A DNA stretch of 64,000 nucleotides. It comes from Taxillus chinensis. Lineage: Eukaryota > Streptophyta > Magnoliopsida > Santalales > Loranthaceae. Made by a program: the position numbers and the translations under genes. This document shows, piece by piece, positions 22,334 through 35,932 of the stretch. The notes under the pieces are model-generated. The model did not search any database. It was not told the DNA's origin and saw only the letters and a program-made list of their open reading frames with translations. Positions within the stretch are counted from its first letter, which is position 1, and the number at the start of each line of letters is the position of its first letter. The stretch covers positions 26,699,783 to 26,763,782 of the forward strand of contig CM042090.1 of the NCBI GenBank assembly GCA_023512835.1. The letters are read 5' to 3'.

Positions 22334-25300
22334 ATGGGCGCTGTTGATGCTGCTGCTGCTGCTATAGTTGGGTTGTTCTTTGCCGTAGTGATTGAGGGTG
22401 TTGATGCTGAAGGAGGTAGTGGGACAGCGGCGGCCGCGACACCGGCAGTCCCGGGGAAAGTGGTAAACAGTGTTTCTCGGGTGGAAGATGCGACCTACTT
22501 CCATATATATTATGGACAGACGTTCAAAGTCATCAACAATTCTGTGGACTCCAAGAGCTATCTTCTCCTGCAGGTATTCTAGCTACCCGATGCTCATCCA
22601 TACATATATACATGTCATGCTACAGTTTTTTTTTTATAATAAAAATATGTATTATGTTTGCGTATAGATATATTGTTATTCAATTACTATTTTACATAGA
22701 GACAAGGCCGGGCCGGGCCAGGCTCCCAAACTGTTTGCTCACGGGATGATTTGACAACTGTTTGCTAGCCCGTGACTTCCCAATATCACTCTCAATTACT
22801 TTCGTTTTTGTCCGGGGGGTGGGTGAGGGGGTTGTGCGGTGGCGTGTACTCCAATTTACAGTGTTAATTTATGCTGAGAGGTCGACCGGGTGTTAAACAT
22901 TGGCACTTGGATGACCATGGTAAAGAGTTAAAAGAGAAGGGTATGAATGATGCTGAGATTAGTGTCGAGTTATAAGGTGGTTTTGTCCACATGAACTCAT
23001 CCATAATCTTATTTGTTTGTTTATTTACTTATTAAGAATTCCTCAGAAGCCTGATCTATGTGGAGTGTGGACGGATTTGTGTTTAATTCAACATTGAGAT
23101 CTTAACTGCTAATAATTTTGGTATAGAATAATTCGAGGATGGGTGGGAAGACACGATATTGCACCTCCAGGATAAAGTCCTTTGTTATCCCACTGTCCAA
23201 CTATTCCATTGATACGGCCTTAGTTCCAGGTACTTCAGCATTCCCGTCAGTGTTTTTCATGTCATGGGCCTGTAAAAACAATTTTTAAGCCATGCCAGAG
23301 CACGATTTATTAACTTATGGATGTCACCAATTAGTACTGATACATTTCTAACTCTTCTTAATTTTCTTTCCTGTTTTTTTGTGAAATTTCAGTTTCTTTC
23401 TTTGAGGTGAGGCTTCCTCGCTTGGGTATGTTGCAATATATATATATATATATATGAGATCAAATGACTGAATGAACACTTCATAATTTTGGATGAGGAA
23501 TGGTTGGGACAGCTTGTGGGGCTAGCAGGTTCCTTGAAAGGAATCACATCAGACTCAATTGCTTCACCGTGCCTGCTAAAATGGGTTGGGGGAGGAGGGA
23601 TGATGGTCATCAACAAAACAGAGCCACAACTGCTCTCCCAGTTCTCTGCTCATTTTGTTAGCCACCCTGATGAGGCTTCCCAATCCTGCACTTTTGCTAC
23701 ATTTTCGCCTACTTCCGAGGATGAACCTCTCAAGGTACTGTGGTTATATGAGTGACACTCTTCTTATTGCGTCTACATTTATAGACGTATATTTGGCAAT
23801 GCATTGCGATAATATATATATATATATATATACACGTTTGTCAAATGAGTCACAAAATGATCATTATGCTATTGCTTGCATGTGATTCAGCAAGCAGAAT
23901 GGATCAAGTATTTGGGAGCTTTTGCCAACCGTGAAGACAGAGCCAATCAAGTTTATGACGCAGTAAGCAATCTAAGTTGTCTTAGTTGAGCAGGGTTCAT
24001 CTCTCTCCATAATACACCTCTCCTCGTTTATCAAGAATATAAATAATAATTTGTCGATTGATATGCACAATTGGGCCTGGGCAAAGGTAAGTATTTGACA
24101 TGAAAATTTTAAACCTGCTTGTTTTTGTTTTTGTTTTTGCCTTTTAATTTTTGCAGGTTAAACAGAACTACTTGTGCTTGAAGAACGATACAGCAAGAAA
24201 GTCGACATCATCCAAACCAATAGTGGCTTGGATCGAGTTCAAGTGTGACAAAGTTTGTATATATTTAAATAACTTATCAAAAGAACAGAAAAAAAAAATC
24301 ATTTGGTCATATCTTACCTACCCAATTTATAGCTTCTAGGATCTGAACACCGAAACATGGCCAGCCCTAAGACTTTACTGCATATGCTGATTCCGATTTT
24401 GCTATTTGATAAACCGCTAGTGGAATCAATAAGAAAGCAGTTGGGCGTCATGTTTTTTTCATGTGTATCCTTTAAATAACGGTCTACACAAAATATTTTG
24501 AAGCATTGCTTTAACTATTCTATCACATTTTGGTCTACAGGACACATGGTCTTTCACCAAGGATGCATATAAGTTGAAGGTATTAGTCAAAAGAACTAAA
24601 CTAGTTTAAAACCAGTGTCGATGCATGAACTTAGTTTTCCATATTGGGAAAAGAAGGAGTTGCCTAGTAATTATATAATGTCAGTATAATTAATAGTCAG
24701 TGTATTTTTGTTCTGTCGATATGTCTTTGACGGGTCAAACGAGAAACAAGCCAGTCTTTTTAGAGCGTCTTTTAAGCCATGTTTTATGTTAGATCCGAGA
24801 TGATTAGTAACTTTTTATAGTTGGTCGTGGCAGTATGTTGATGATGCAGGTGGAAAGAATGTGAACAACACAGTCAACAAAGTTGCATACAACATCTCTA
24901 TTCCAGAAGACTTGGATGAACTTCATACAATATTGAGTGTAAGTTGAATTAGCTGCGTGCGCGTGTTATAAACTATGATTTATGATATCATGTTGCTAAT
25001 TAAAAGCTTGTGTGGTGTTGTCCATTTTAGACAGTGGATGTATTAATTGATGAAACATGTATTTCTGATCCGGCTGCCTACAACGTCACCACCTTCCTTC
25101 AAAATATCCATCTTGAGGATTCTTCGTTCTTGGCTTTCATCACAAATCAGAGCCTGTGGAGATATGATAAACGAATCTACAACTTAACCACTCTTGGTAA
25201 GTGCCTCTCTACTCCACGAATAGAACATATTTTTATCACGCACCACGCTAGGAGCGCACTATTTCCATTCAAAACATTGCTAGGTGAGACAAATTTAATC

Positions 25301-25717
25301 TCCTAGTAGGACCAAACTCGTGATTTACTTTGTGGGTTTGTTGTTTATACACTCGATGGTAATAGCCAGGGATTCATTCTGGACTTTGTGAATTATTTCT
25401 AATGTTGCAGACTGGGGTGATGGGGCAGTCTCCCAACCTCAACTCGTGTTAGTAGATCTGCTGGAAGCTTTGTTTCCTACGGGAAATTACACAACCACCT
25501 ATTTTAGGAACCTTGCTAAGGTACAACACCCTAGCTCCCTCTCTCTCTCTCCCTCCCTCCCTCCCTCCCTCCCTCCCCGTCTTACATGGATGTTTGCATG
25601 CAGGGAGAAGGAGTTGTAAATATTAGCTCTGACATGTGTGACAGGGATATTTCCCAGCCACTCGAACCAACAATTGTAGATTGTGCTTTTCTTAAGAGTG
25701 CAAGGAAATCCAACTGA
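22334..25717 (+). CDS. Secreted plant protein resembling class III periplasmic binding proteins, 11 exons
   Basis: Exons: 22334-22573, 23127-23229, 23393-23406, 23513-23734, 23891-23962, 24157-24252, 24541-24579, 24834-24938, 25031-25196, 25411-25520, 25604-25717; all introns are GT-AG and the frame closes at 426 residues. The first ~25 residues form a signal peptide (hydrophobic [13 protein letters not shown]). I recognise a conserved plant family by phrases such as [47 protein letters not shown] and [10 protein letters not shown]. The VIPLSNYS strand, the [10 protein letters not shown] segment and the [10 protein letters not shown](N)-ANQVYD helix resemble bacterial TroA/BtuF-type metal or siderophore binding proteins. 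Substrate and location are unknown; the signal peptide and several NxS/T sites suggest secretion. Exon 3 is only 14 nt (SFFE plus a split codon). An in-frame Met 36 bases upstream is possible, but this start gives the better signal peptide. Confidence 0.8.
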
Positions 25718-26304
25718 ACTGTCCCATGTTTTCCGAAATCTGATCAATCCAATATCTCAAGTCAACAAACCCAATCAGAACTGAAAAAAATAGGGTCCTA
25801 AGGGAATAAAGTGCATACCCCCACCCATCTGAATCAATTTGATAAATTATTTTATTTATTTTGTCCTTGCTTGTATGATATTGTATTCTCAGTTAGTTGT
25901 TGTATTTTTAAGTACTTGAATTTTGAGCAGCTAATACGTAAAGTTTTTATTTTAAAATTTTGAGTTTTACATTTGTTAACTATTATTTAAGTTTTAAATT
26001 TCGTATTTGATTTTTTTCTTTCGTACTTTTAGTGTTCATTAACATAATATTTCTGATTTATTAACAAATTAATGTTTTAAGACTTGAAGTTTAAAATTTT
26101 GGCCATTTTGAACTTTTCAAAGTTTATTGACTTGAATAAAATATAAGTTTTTTTCAACTTTTATAATTTTTATAAATAACTCGAGACAAAAAAATTCAAA
26201 ACCAATCAGAAATAGAAGCATGTTTTGGATTCGGGTTTGGGTGCTTGAAGTGGATATTCTCAAAAATAATTCTAGTCGAACAGTGTCTCTATTCATAAAT
26301 GTTA
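25718..26304. other. 3' flank, AT-rich
   Basis: Downstream of the stop codon. No gene seen. Confidence 0.5.
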
Positions 26305-26621
26305 TTGTTAAATTAAAACAATTCATGGTGAAAACAATCATCACCAAACCTTAAATTCATGTCAAATCATCGAAAATAAAACCAAAACAGAAAAGGATTA
26401 ATTCAAGCCTTGCGGTTTGTCTTCCAAATCAACACGAATTCACTCTTGAGATTTTTACTTAAAAAATCTTCTTGCTGCCATTATTAATAGGATGCAGAAA
26501 GAATAAGAATATATGATAGGTATGATTTGAGACTATAATTATATTTTTGTTAATTATTTAATTAATTTTATTTCTAATTTGATTCATTATTAAAATTACC
26601 ACATTTTATAAAGGTGTGTAT

Positions 26622-26660
<39 letters not shown>

Positions 26661-26965
26661 AAACCTATGCCATGACCTTAACCCATTCTTCTTTTGTCTT
26701 AAGAATTTGATGCAACCCTTGTTTTCATGCCTCAAATCAATATCAACATATGTCTATATTGTAAACTTGATTTCAAAAATTCTAAATATCTTTTATGTAG
26801 AGATCATGTATATATCAATCCAAAATTGAATTAACCTCAATAACATAAAAGGATTTTGATACCACTTGTTGGATTAAAATAATCCATAGTGAAAACCATT
26901 ACCCACAAACCTCAAATTCATGTCAAACATCAAGATTAAAACTAAAGCAGAAATTCCTTCTTTAG
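26305..26965 (-). mobile_element. Possible second TRIM-like or LTR relic
   Basis: Two similar stretches of about 90 bases (26308-26395 and 26870-26960) share TTCATGGTGAAAAC/TCCATAGTGAAAAC, ACCTYAAATTCATGTCAAA and ATAAAACCAAAACAGAAA-like blocks. On the minus strand the right copy is followed by AAGTGGTATCAAAATCC, which resembles a methionine-tRNA primer-binding site. An AC/AT microsatellite (about 26622-26660) lies inside. The repeat ends are not sharply defined. Confidence 0.35.
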
Positions 26966-28300
26966 ATTTGATGAGTGTATTTCTTATATTATTATGCCAA
27001 GGTAAATTTTTTCTTTTTTTCAGCCTTTATTTACCTAATTACACACTAATTGTTCTGTTTGTTGTGTTGTTTTGCTTTGTTTTGCATTTTGGTTTTGTTT
27101 TCTTTGTGCTTACAGGTGCAATATTATGTCAAGTAAAGTTAGATGTGTTCAGAAATTAATAGAAGTCGAAAATAATTCAAGTAGTTATGATTGCAGGTTG
27201 TGCAACCATGACTCTCTCTCTTCAAAATTTTCCTAGGACATTCCTAATGTGGTTGTGGTTGTAGGTTGTATAGCTACGCCCATCGTTACGTTTTGTTTTA
27301 ATTATTTTTGACATTATTTTTGGTTTAGCTAATTTTAGTTATTTGGTATGTTGAGGTTTTGGGGTTTTTGATTATTGTTAACGTTTTTGTGTGTTTAAAA
27401 ATGAGAAAAAGGCGGATCACAGAAATAAAGGTATGTGTTTTTGTTATAAATTCTAAGTATGGTTTTATTCTTGTGGAGAGAATGAATTATCAGAGAAAGA
27501 CTGGAAGATTTTTTCCTTTTAGCACCTCTCTCTCTCTCTTTAATTTGTAAGATGTTTTCTTTGAATATTATATTTGTAACATGTCTTTTATGTGTGAGTA
27601 ATTCATTATCTAAGATGTCTTTATTTAAAATAATTTATATTTTTCTTTCTCTTGATTGCTTTCTAGTAATATAAATTATGAAAGGGCTTAGACTCTATTA
27701 AGACACGAAAGTGCTTCACAAGCCTAAGGAAATCATTGTTAATTCTCATGAATTATAAGGGATTTTACTTACTGCATTTGGCCTCGAAAATAGGCTAATG
27801 CCATAGTACAGCATATCTCTATCGAGCGAAAGCATAAGCAGATTTTATTAGTGGTATTAAGAAAAATTAAATTAATTAAAATTTGACAAATGTAAAAAAA
27901 AATTAGGAAAAAGTGAAACCCAGACATCTCTTCTTATCTATTTTTTTCAAAGGCAAAGGAGTGGGAGAAAGATTTGAAAAATAACTTGCTAATTTTACTT
28001 ACAAAAGGTTTTTATATAAAAATATATAATAATATATTTTGTTAGTCGGGAGTTAATTTTTCGTCTCTATTTAACATTAAAAGTTTTTAAAATTAAGAAT
28101 TATTTTTTCTCATAGTCAGTCTTAATTTAGTTTTAAAAAAATATTGACGTTCTAAGAAAAATTTTAAAATTAAAAATAATGATATAAAATTTTAAGAAAT
28201 AGGAAGACGGAAGTGATGTTTTTACCCGCGCCCACCAAGAAAAAAAAAAAAAAAAAGTCTCTGTCTCTGTGACGCTCAAGCCTATCAAACTTGCAAATGA
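26966..28300. other. AT-rich intergenic DNA, no gene seen
   Basis: Several short open frames have no recognisable domains. An A-rich tract is at 28239-28257. Confidence 0.5.
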
Positions 28301-28312
28301 ATGCGAATTTCT

Positions 28313-28352
28313 TATAAAACCCCCCTAATGCCCTCCTCCGACGAACCCTAGG
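28313..28352 (+). promoter_or_regulatory. DeSI gene promoter: TATA box and telo-box-like motif
   Basis: TATAAA is at 28313-28318 and GAACCCTAGGG at about 28343-28353. AACCCTA is the core of the plant telo-box found near transcription starts of housekeeping genes. Confidence 0.4.
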
Positions 28353-28549
28353 GCTTCTAAATACCATATAAAATCTGCAAATTTAACCATATCCAAAAAA
28401 GTCTGATGATTGTAAACAGTATGTTCATTTGCTCGTATTTGATTCTTGGGCCATGTTTTCTGGTTTATGTGTTTGTTGATTTCTAGGATTTTATTTTCTG
28501 GGGCCTGATGCTGAGATTGGGGGGTTGTTGGAGTGAGTGATCGTTAACA

Positions 28550-31257
28550 ATGCGGCTGTGTCCGTCGAAATCGATGGCGGCAACCAAGGAGCAGGGCAAG
28601 GGGAACGGGGGTTCGTGCTACGTTGTACCTCAATGTTTATGATCTCACGCCCATGAATAGCTATCTCTACTGGTTCGGCCTCGGCATCTTTCATTCGGGT
28701 GTCGAAGGTTTTTTATTTCTTTTCGTCCATCTTTCTATTGAGCGTGTTTTGTACCTGAGATTATGTTGGATTAGTGTATAATTGGAAGGTGTGGCGGTGT
28801 GGGTGTTGTACTACCTAGTTACCTTTTTCAGCAACATGGTTTAGTATTTAGTAAGTACTGACTACCTAGTATTAAGTTGCAAATGTTTTGATAGGTGAGC
28901 ATGCAATAACAATTTGTAGGGTGTACAGTATGATCAAATTGAAGGAGTTGGTCACCTTTTTTATTATATTATTTGAAGTTTTAGAGTTTCATAAATTAGA
29001 CGATCATTGCTGATAACATTAAAATAAATAAATAGCTCATTTCTTGGTTTTGGGCTATTTATGTTCGTTGAAATGAGCTTCTGTTTTTGGAGTTCAAGTG
29101 GTGAATGAAATTCTGAGCAATACGCATCTAAGCAAGAATCTCAGGGACTTAATTTAATTAACTAATACCCAGGCTACCGAGCCACTAATGGATTAAACCT
29201 TGTTGGTGTTTATGCTTTTGTTAAAAGTCTATGGCAGTTCAGAGAACCCATGAAGATTAAAATTCGAGTTAGTATTTATTTTCAAAAGAAATGTATCATT
29301 ATCAATGCTAGAATGCATGTTTATTGTCAAAGGATGTGCATTTTAGCTGAAATAGGTCTGCATTTTGTCATAGAGGTGAAACTTAGAAGTCAGTCACTCT
29401 TGAGTCTTATCATACATACAATCTGTCAAAAATGTTCATTACTCTTGCTTCCTTACTGAGATATTAATATACTCTTTGGAATTTCGGATATTAAACATTT
29501 AGCCCTCTTCCTGATGATTCCTACACAATGCAGCATACCAGAGTTATCTTTGCTTCAAGGGGAAATTTTTGATTCATTAAATAATCTTTGAAAAACTTTC
29601 AAGGCAGAAGAGAGTCATTATAGTTTAGATGAAACTGACTACTAGCGATTGAATAATTCCTTTTCAAAAGTCTTATGATTGCTTCATACAAATAATTTAG
29701 AAAATCAGCTGACGTGTGTTGTATTTTTTGCTTTCTTGTGACCAGTTGTGATTGGTAGCTTTAGAAACACAGAGACATGAAGATAAAATTTATATGAAAA
29801 AGGTGTATGGCATTTATATGCAGTCTTAGCCAAAAAATTTCTGACTGCTGAAGCTTTTTAGGAACATTTCAAGGGCTTCTTTAGATGATCACTAGCGGCA
29901 ACTGTGAGAGGAATGACGAGCGTTAGAGATGTAATGTCCATTCCAAATGTTGATATATTATATTTGATATCCCTCATGCCATTTCACTCTATTCCTTGTT
30001 TCTCATCATTGCTTTTTCTTGATCATGTATTTAATGTGAACAACACTGGTGCTTTAAACTGATTGCAATAAATTCTTGCAGTTCATAATGAATAAGCATA
30101 TAGAACTTCTCATTTCTAAGTTCTAACATGAAGTGGTTGGTTGTACCAAATTTGATGAGCAGTGCATGGTTTGGAGTATGGTTTTGGAGCCCATGAGTAT
30201 CCTAGCAGTGGGGTATTCGAGGTAGAACCAAGAAGTTGCCCTGGGTTTATATTTAGGAGATCAGTGCCAATGGGCAGCATTGACATGTCTCGGACTGAAT
30301 TTCAGTCATTCATGGGAAATCTTGCTGCCAAATATCATGGAGACACATATCATTTGATAGCCAAAAATTGCAACCATTTTACTGATGAAGTATGTACACG
30401 TCTCACTGGAAGGCCTATTCCTGGATGGGTGAATCGGCTGGCTCGATTAGGTAAGCAAAAATATTATGATTACCATGTACTTTGCTTGTTAAGAGAGTTT
30501 CTGCCACGCACCCCTAGTGTTGCTTGTCATTGGATAGGCTTGTCTATATAGTCAAGGGTATGTTATCGAGTATTAAAGTTGTGTATTAGTTAACTTACTA
30601 AAATTTCCTATTACTTGTCAGTTTCTGAAAATTCTACTTCGGGGCTGAACCTTACATACCACATTTGATTAAAATGAGTTTATGAAGAACCTGGAAATTT
30701 CTGCCAGGAGCCTTTGGCCATGGCTCTTGGTCATTTAGAGTCTGGATGACTGTGTCCTCTGACAACCTTTTTTCCTTGTCTTTTTGAAGTTTCAGGCTCC
30801 CTCTGTAAGTGCTTACTGCCAGAAAGCCTTCAGATTACAGCAGTTAGACATCTGCCCAATCATTCCACATATGATGGTATGCTTTTCTGTGTCAACGTTT
30901 CTTTGGTTTACAACAGTGATTGCCTGTGTTTTTCAAACAAATAATATTATCTCTGCTTATAGAAAGGGAGCTTGATGTTTTGTATGTCTTTCTTCTCATA
31001 CGCCACCTTATGGGTCCAGTTAGTATTATAAAGCAGACTACTTAAACCTCTTCTATGTCATTTCTTTTCATTTTCTGATTTTTGTCTTCTTCGCACCAAA
31101 TATGTGCCAAACAGAAGATGGGTCAGATTCGGAGGCGTCCAATGCAACAGCTGGGAGTGAAAATGATGACGCAGATCACCAGCTGCTGACCACAACAACC
31201 GGTGATGTAGCGTTTCTAACGGAAAAGCCCATAAGGATAGCTAAGGAGGTCATGTGA
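28550..31257 (+). CDS. DeSI-like (PPPDE) deubiquitinase/desumoylase, exon 1 frameshifted
   Basis: Family: PPPDE/DeSI cysteine isopeptidases, which remove SUMO or ubiquitin; plant members resemble Arabidopsis At4g17486. Exons: 28550-28707, 30163-30450, 30796-30876, 31115-31257, all GT-AG. The conserved core reads LYLNVYDLTP, FGLGIFHSGVEVHG, EYGFGAHEYPSSGVFEVEP, CPGFIFRRS, HLIAKNCNHFTDEVC and PGWVNRLARLG. The family's catalytic His is within the HSGVEVHG region and the Cys in NCNHF. The C terminus (HQLLTTTTGDVAFLTEKP) also matches. Problem: the expected start MRLCPSKS (28550) is in a different frame from the core; after about 21 codons that frame meets a stop at 28640-28642, while the core frame has a TAA just upstream and no ATG before 28662. 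One extra base (or two missing) near 28605-28616 explains it. Either a sequence error, or a real lesion making this a pseudogene or a late-start protein. Confidence 0.8.
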
Positions 31258-32273
31258 ATTTCCATAACCTATTGAATTGCTTTAGTTTCTTGCCTTAACC
31301 ATCTTCTGTAGTGTCATATTCTATTGGTAGAAACTCAATTCTGGTGCAGTTGTGTAATTGTTGTATCTTGAGGTTCCCACGCACACTAATACCAAGTACT
31401 TTTTCCCACGTTTGTTTCTATGTAAACGGTTGGTGTTTTGGGTTGCCTCTCAACAAAGCTCCTGGGGGAATTAAGTTTATTTGTTAAGTATTATTATGGT
31501 TTTCAATACCATTCTGCTTCTTCGCACTGATTCGACAGTTCTACTAGTAGCACTCTTTTGGCAATGAGATAAAAGAGAGGCAGAAGGGCGTGTATATGTT
31601 TTGCTTTTGGCACATTTCCCAAGCCTCGGGGATAATGAATTTTACGACTTGTAATCCCAACCGTTCACCCACCGATTTCACATCTCTCTGTTTCTGCTAT
31701 CTATCCACCCCCTTGTTTGGCTGCAACTACTACGCTCCCGATTTTCAAATGTCTCTTGGAATGAACCTCCTTGGTGTCTGACATCGGAAGGATCAACCTC
31801 TTAGAGCACAGGAAGAAGGAAAAACCCACCTTCAATGATGGTGGCGAGTCCCTTGAGGCAAGATTCGGACGTTGTGTACTTGGGAGAGAGATGACCGCAT
31901 AAGGAGGGAAGGGATAGGAAAGTGGAAAAAAAAACATAAGACATAGCTCTTACTGAATTTGCTTAAATTTGGTATCAAATTCAGTAAGATGTTCTGCGAG
32001 CCTATTAAGACGATTGACCAAATACTCTTAGCATACCTATCTTTTACCCAATAAAATATTCTTCAATTAAGAGGTCAAGTAAGGCTACAAAAACACCACC
32101 GCCCCAAAATAAGAGTCTAGATTCTCTTCGCTCCTAATAATCAAATATGAAAATAACACGACTTCCAAACACGGTTCATAACCAATTTACATAAAAGCTA
32201 AACACGACCATAGTGTCCCCAAGAGAAGTACAACAACAAACCGCTCCCAGCCAATTTACCAACTGAGCCTCGC
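31258..32273. other. Intergenic DNA between convergent genes
   Basis: It separates the 3' ends of the DeSI gene (plus) and the thioesterase gene (minus), so it holds both 3' UTRs. The open frames here have no recognisable domain. Confidence 0.5.
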
Positions 32274-34949
32274 TCATGCCTCGTAAAATTTAGAAGAGCA
32301 TGAAGTTTTCTTTGACGTCTTGGATTCCAAATGAGGCACGACATGCTTCTTCATATCACTTCTTGAGATCCCCAGATGATTTCCTTCCACACTGAGATAC
32401 TCCACCTTTCCAGCATCATCTAGAGTTTTCAAACCAATCCAGTCCTCCGTGTAGAGCTTTGTCTGCCAGAAACATATTAACATGCAGATAAAATAAAAAG
32501 GGGGGCAAAGCTACACTTCTGCTTGTAATTGGTACAAGAATTATGATCATACGAGTCCAAGAACAAAGGTCATTTCAATTAATGCATCAGAATTAGCTAG
32601 TAAAGGAGTATTTATTCCCTAATCCCTAGGGAAAGGTGTATTGATTATTTATTTTCTCGACTCCATATTTATTTTTCTGAAAACATACCTGTTGGGGAAC
32701 CAAAACTGGATTGAAAGCACCGTCTGGATAATATCCAAACCAAGCAGTTTCCTTGGGTATTAAAACCGTGTCATGCTCAAACTGCAGATGGAAAAATAAA
32801 ATATACATCAGTGCCCAGAGATATAGTAATATTGCAACATGCACATATATGAACACTGGCTGATACTCCAGTTCCAACTCACCATGATAAGCACCAATTT
32901 CTTCAGACTAGTGAACCTTTCCTTGTAAGTGCGGTTCCTCTCACCTGGAAGTTCATTGTTGAGCTTTGGGAGGAATCTACACTTATCCAAATAGGCAGGG
33001 ATATTCTGGCAAGTAAAAGTTATTTAAAAACCCCCATCCAAAATTTGTTTAAAATAAACAAAGCCCCTATTGTCAGTTTTGTTTTTAAATGTAAAATAGA
33101 CGGTTCCAGAAATGAGCAGTGCCATAAACTAAGATAAAAGATGTAAAGGGGAAAAAATGTAACAAGAACAGCACGGCATGTAGATTTTTCATTTTTTAAT
33201 AAAAGAAATCAATTGTTATATACAAATGATTTTTAAAACATCTTACTCACATTCGGCAATTTAAGATAACCAGCAGGAGCCAGGTGTTCCTACAATCACA
33301 ATGTCATATCTAGTCCTGTTATCAAGGGAGTACAATTTGAAAGACAAAAACTGAAGTACGTTTTCAATGCAGTTCAAATATTACAGAAAAAACTTAAACA
33401 CCCCTAATGGAAGTATAGAGAGTTCAAAGAGTAATGTAACCTGGACATAGTCGGAGTAGACCTCAGATTTGATTAGGTTGTCTGCAATAATGCAAAAAAT
33501 ACCAGTCTGGAAGAAGACATCAATCAACCATATCAAACACAGTTATTAACCAATGCAGAGGAGGAGGGAGAGAGGGATTAGGTTGCTGGCAAGGAAGAAA
33601 AGAAAAAATTGGAGAGTGATTAAACATAGAATTTTAGTGATGCAGGGAGGGATTTGGTTATCTACAATGATGGAAAAAATGCCAGTCTGGGGGAGAAGGG
33701 AGGAAACAAGATTCATTCCCAAGTACAGTAAAATTCAGAGACTTTTTTTTTTTTTTTTGCTGGATTCTAATTGAAGACTTTGTTTCCTTTCCGCTATCTT
33801 CTGTTCCCTAAGTATAAGTTGGAGCTTAGATCCATTCCAAGCCTTTCAGTAGATAAGAAATAAAATTTGGAATACCATATGCTAACCAGTCTTTCAAGAA
33901 ATTTCATTTTCTGACAATCAAATGCCATTACAAGTACATTTAACATGAATCTCTAAGCCCCGTTGTTATACTCATAACTTTGCCACTAAGCCCTTTGTAG
34001 CTAGCTTGGGTTCTAAAATAGTTTCCTCAATTCATAGTGCTATTTATGAATTAAAAACAATTTTCTCTTTTGATTATTAACCAGTTCAAACATGTAAACA
34101 AACTGGAAGCTTCTTTATTCACATGTAGTCTTAGAACGGAAAACAGCTTGCCTTACCAATTATTAGAACTGCATAAAAATGTGCTTAAAACAATTTAAAA
34201 CAAGCATTTTTTTATCATCCAACTAAATATTTATCTACTTCAAAATTTAAGAAAAGAAAAGAAAAGAAGGGCTAACAGTAATCCTAAATTGGTCCTGACG
34301 CACAAAGACACATACTAACCGTCAACACCCAGAAGGGTGGTCTAAAATTTATTTTGGCATCAATATTTTTTTGGAAATGAATGCAACATGAACTTACACG
34401 ATAAATTTAAAAGTGCCTGAAATTTATTCCACAAGACAAGGCCATATAATTTCAAAGTACATTTTACAAGCATTTCACCTTATAGGTGGTAGGACTAGGA
34501 ACAGAGATTTCAAGAACACAAACTTACCCCGCAGAGAGGGACCGAAGCAGTGCCAGCATGAGGTCCTCCTAATGAGATGAAATTATTAACCTGTTCAACC
34601 AATAACACGGAAATATAAGAAGCATCTTATATGACGAAAAAAAATCCATAAAACGGAAGAATAACAAAGACCAAATGGATAATTTCTACATGTAGACAAA
34701 TTAATGGAATTTAGATAAGAAACAGCAATTAGATTCAGTACAACATATAAAGGGAAGATACATATGCTGAAACTGTCAAATACAAAATGTAAAACACCTT
34801 AGTAATATAGTATGTAAAGCTTCAGGATTTTATTTGGGTTATGCTTCATGCATCTTTGTATTCTAATTTTAAAAATAAAGGGAACACATGAGGAAGATCA
34901 TATTATTAATAGTTCCCCTTCAGCAATGTATCTAATATTTTAACAAAAT

Positions 34950-34998
<49 letters not shown>

Positions 34999-35897
34999 CT
35001 GTAAAATATGAGTGCAATAAAATGGAACTCATAAAATGAAAAACCCGAATGAAATGTATGGACAGCTACAATCAAGTGATAAATATGTAGGCATATGCTA
35101 AATTAGCAACAAAACTTCTGAACGGGTTCTTACAGGAGGCCCCCCATCGCAAAATTCTACTACAGCTCGGCCTATTAAGTTACCCTGTAATATGACGCAA
35201 AATGTTTAGAAGCCATCTAGCATACATTAATGTGAATTAAAGACTGCACAGAGACAATTTTAAAAATAAAATATTTAAATTTAATGCAATCTGATGGATC
35301 CATACAATCAAGATTTCCTCCTCTTCTTTTTTTTTTTTTTTGCCATTCCTTTTTTTTTCTTTTTTGTTTTCTCGTTTTGGTGGTGTACTGTAGAGGGCTG
35401 AAAAAATCACAGGAATCACAATATTTTTACAATGAATTAATCTAAAATGAATTACAACATTTATAAATGAAAATTGCATTTTAATTTGCATAAATTCCCT
35501 AATTTATTATATATCATTCCTCATTAAAGAAATGACTACAGTGGGAAAAAAATATGGCATAACTGCCACATATTGCACAAGCTAAAATGGATATCTAAGA
35601 ATATACTCTCAAATGGCTTATAACTCTCAAAATGTTAAGAAAGAATACAATCACTTTTCATCATTGCTACATGGCAATATTTCAGTTATAATTTAAAAAA
35701 AAAAAGTGAACAAAAATGTGTGTGTGTGGGTGGGTGAAAATGAACTTATCACAGTCCAATCAATAACAGATAAATAAAATATTATTAATTCCTTCTCTCC
35801 ACAATGACATGGAGATGGAGAGGTCACATTAAACACTTCTACTGAGAACATTTGGAAGCACCCTCCTCCTCTCCTGCTAGATATCCTCTTCACTTTG

Positions 35898-35932
<35 letters not shown>

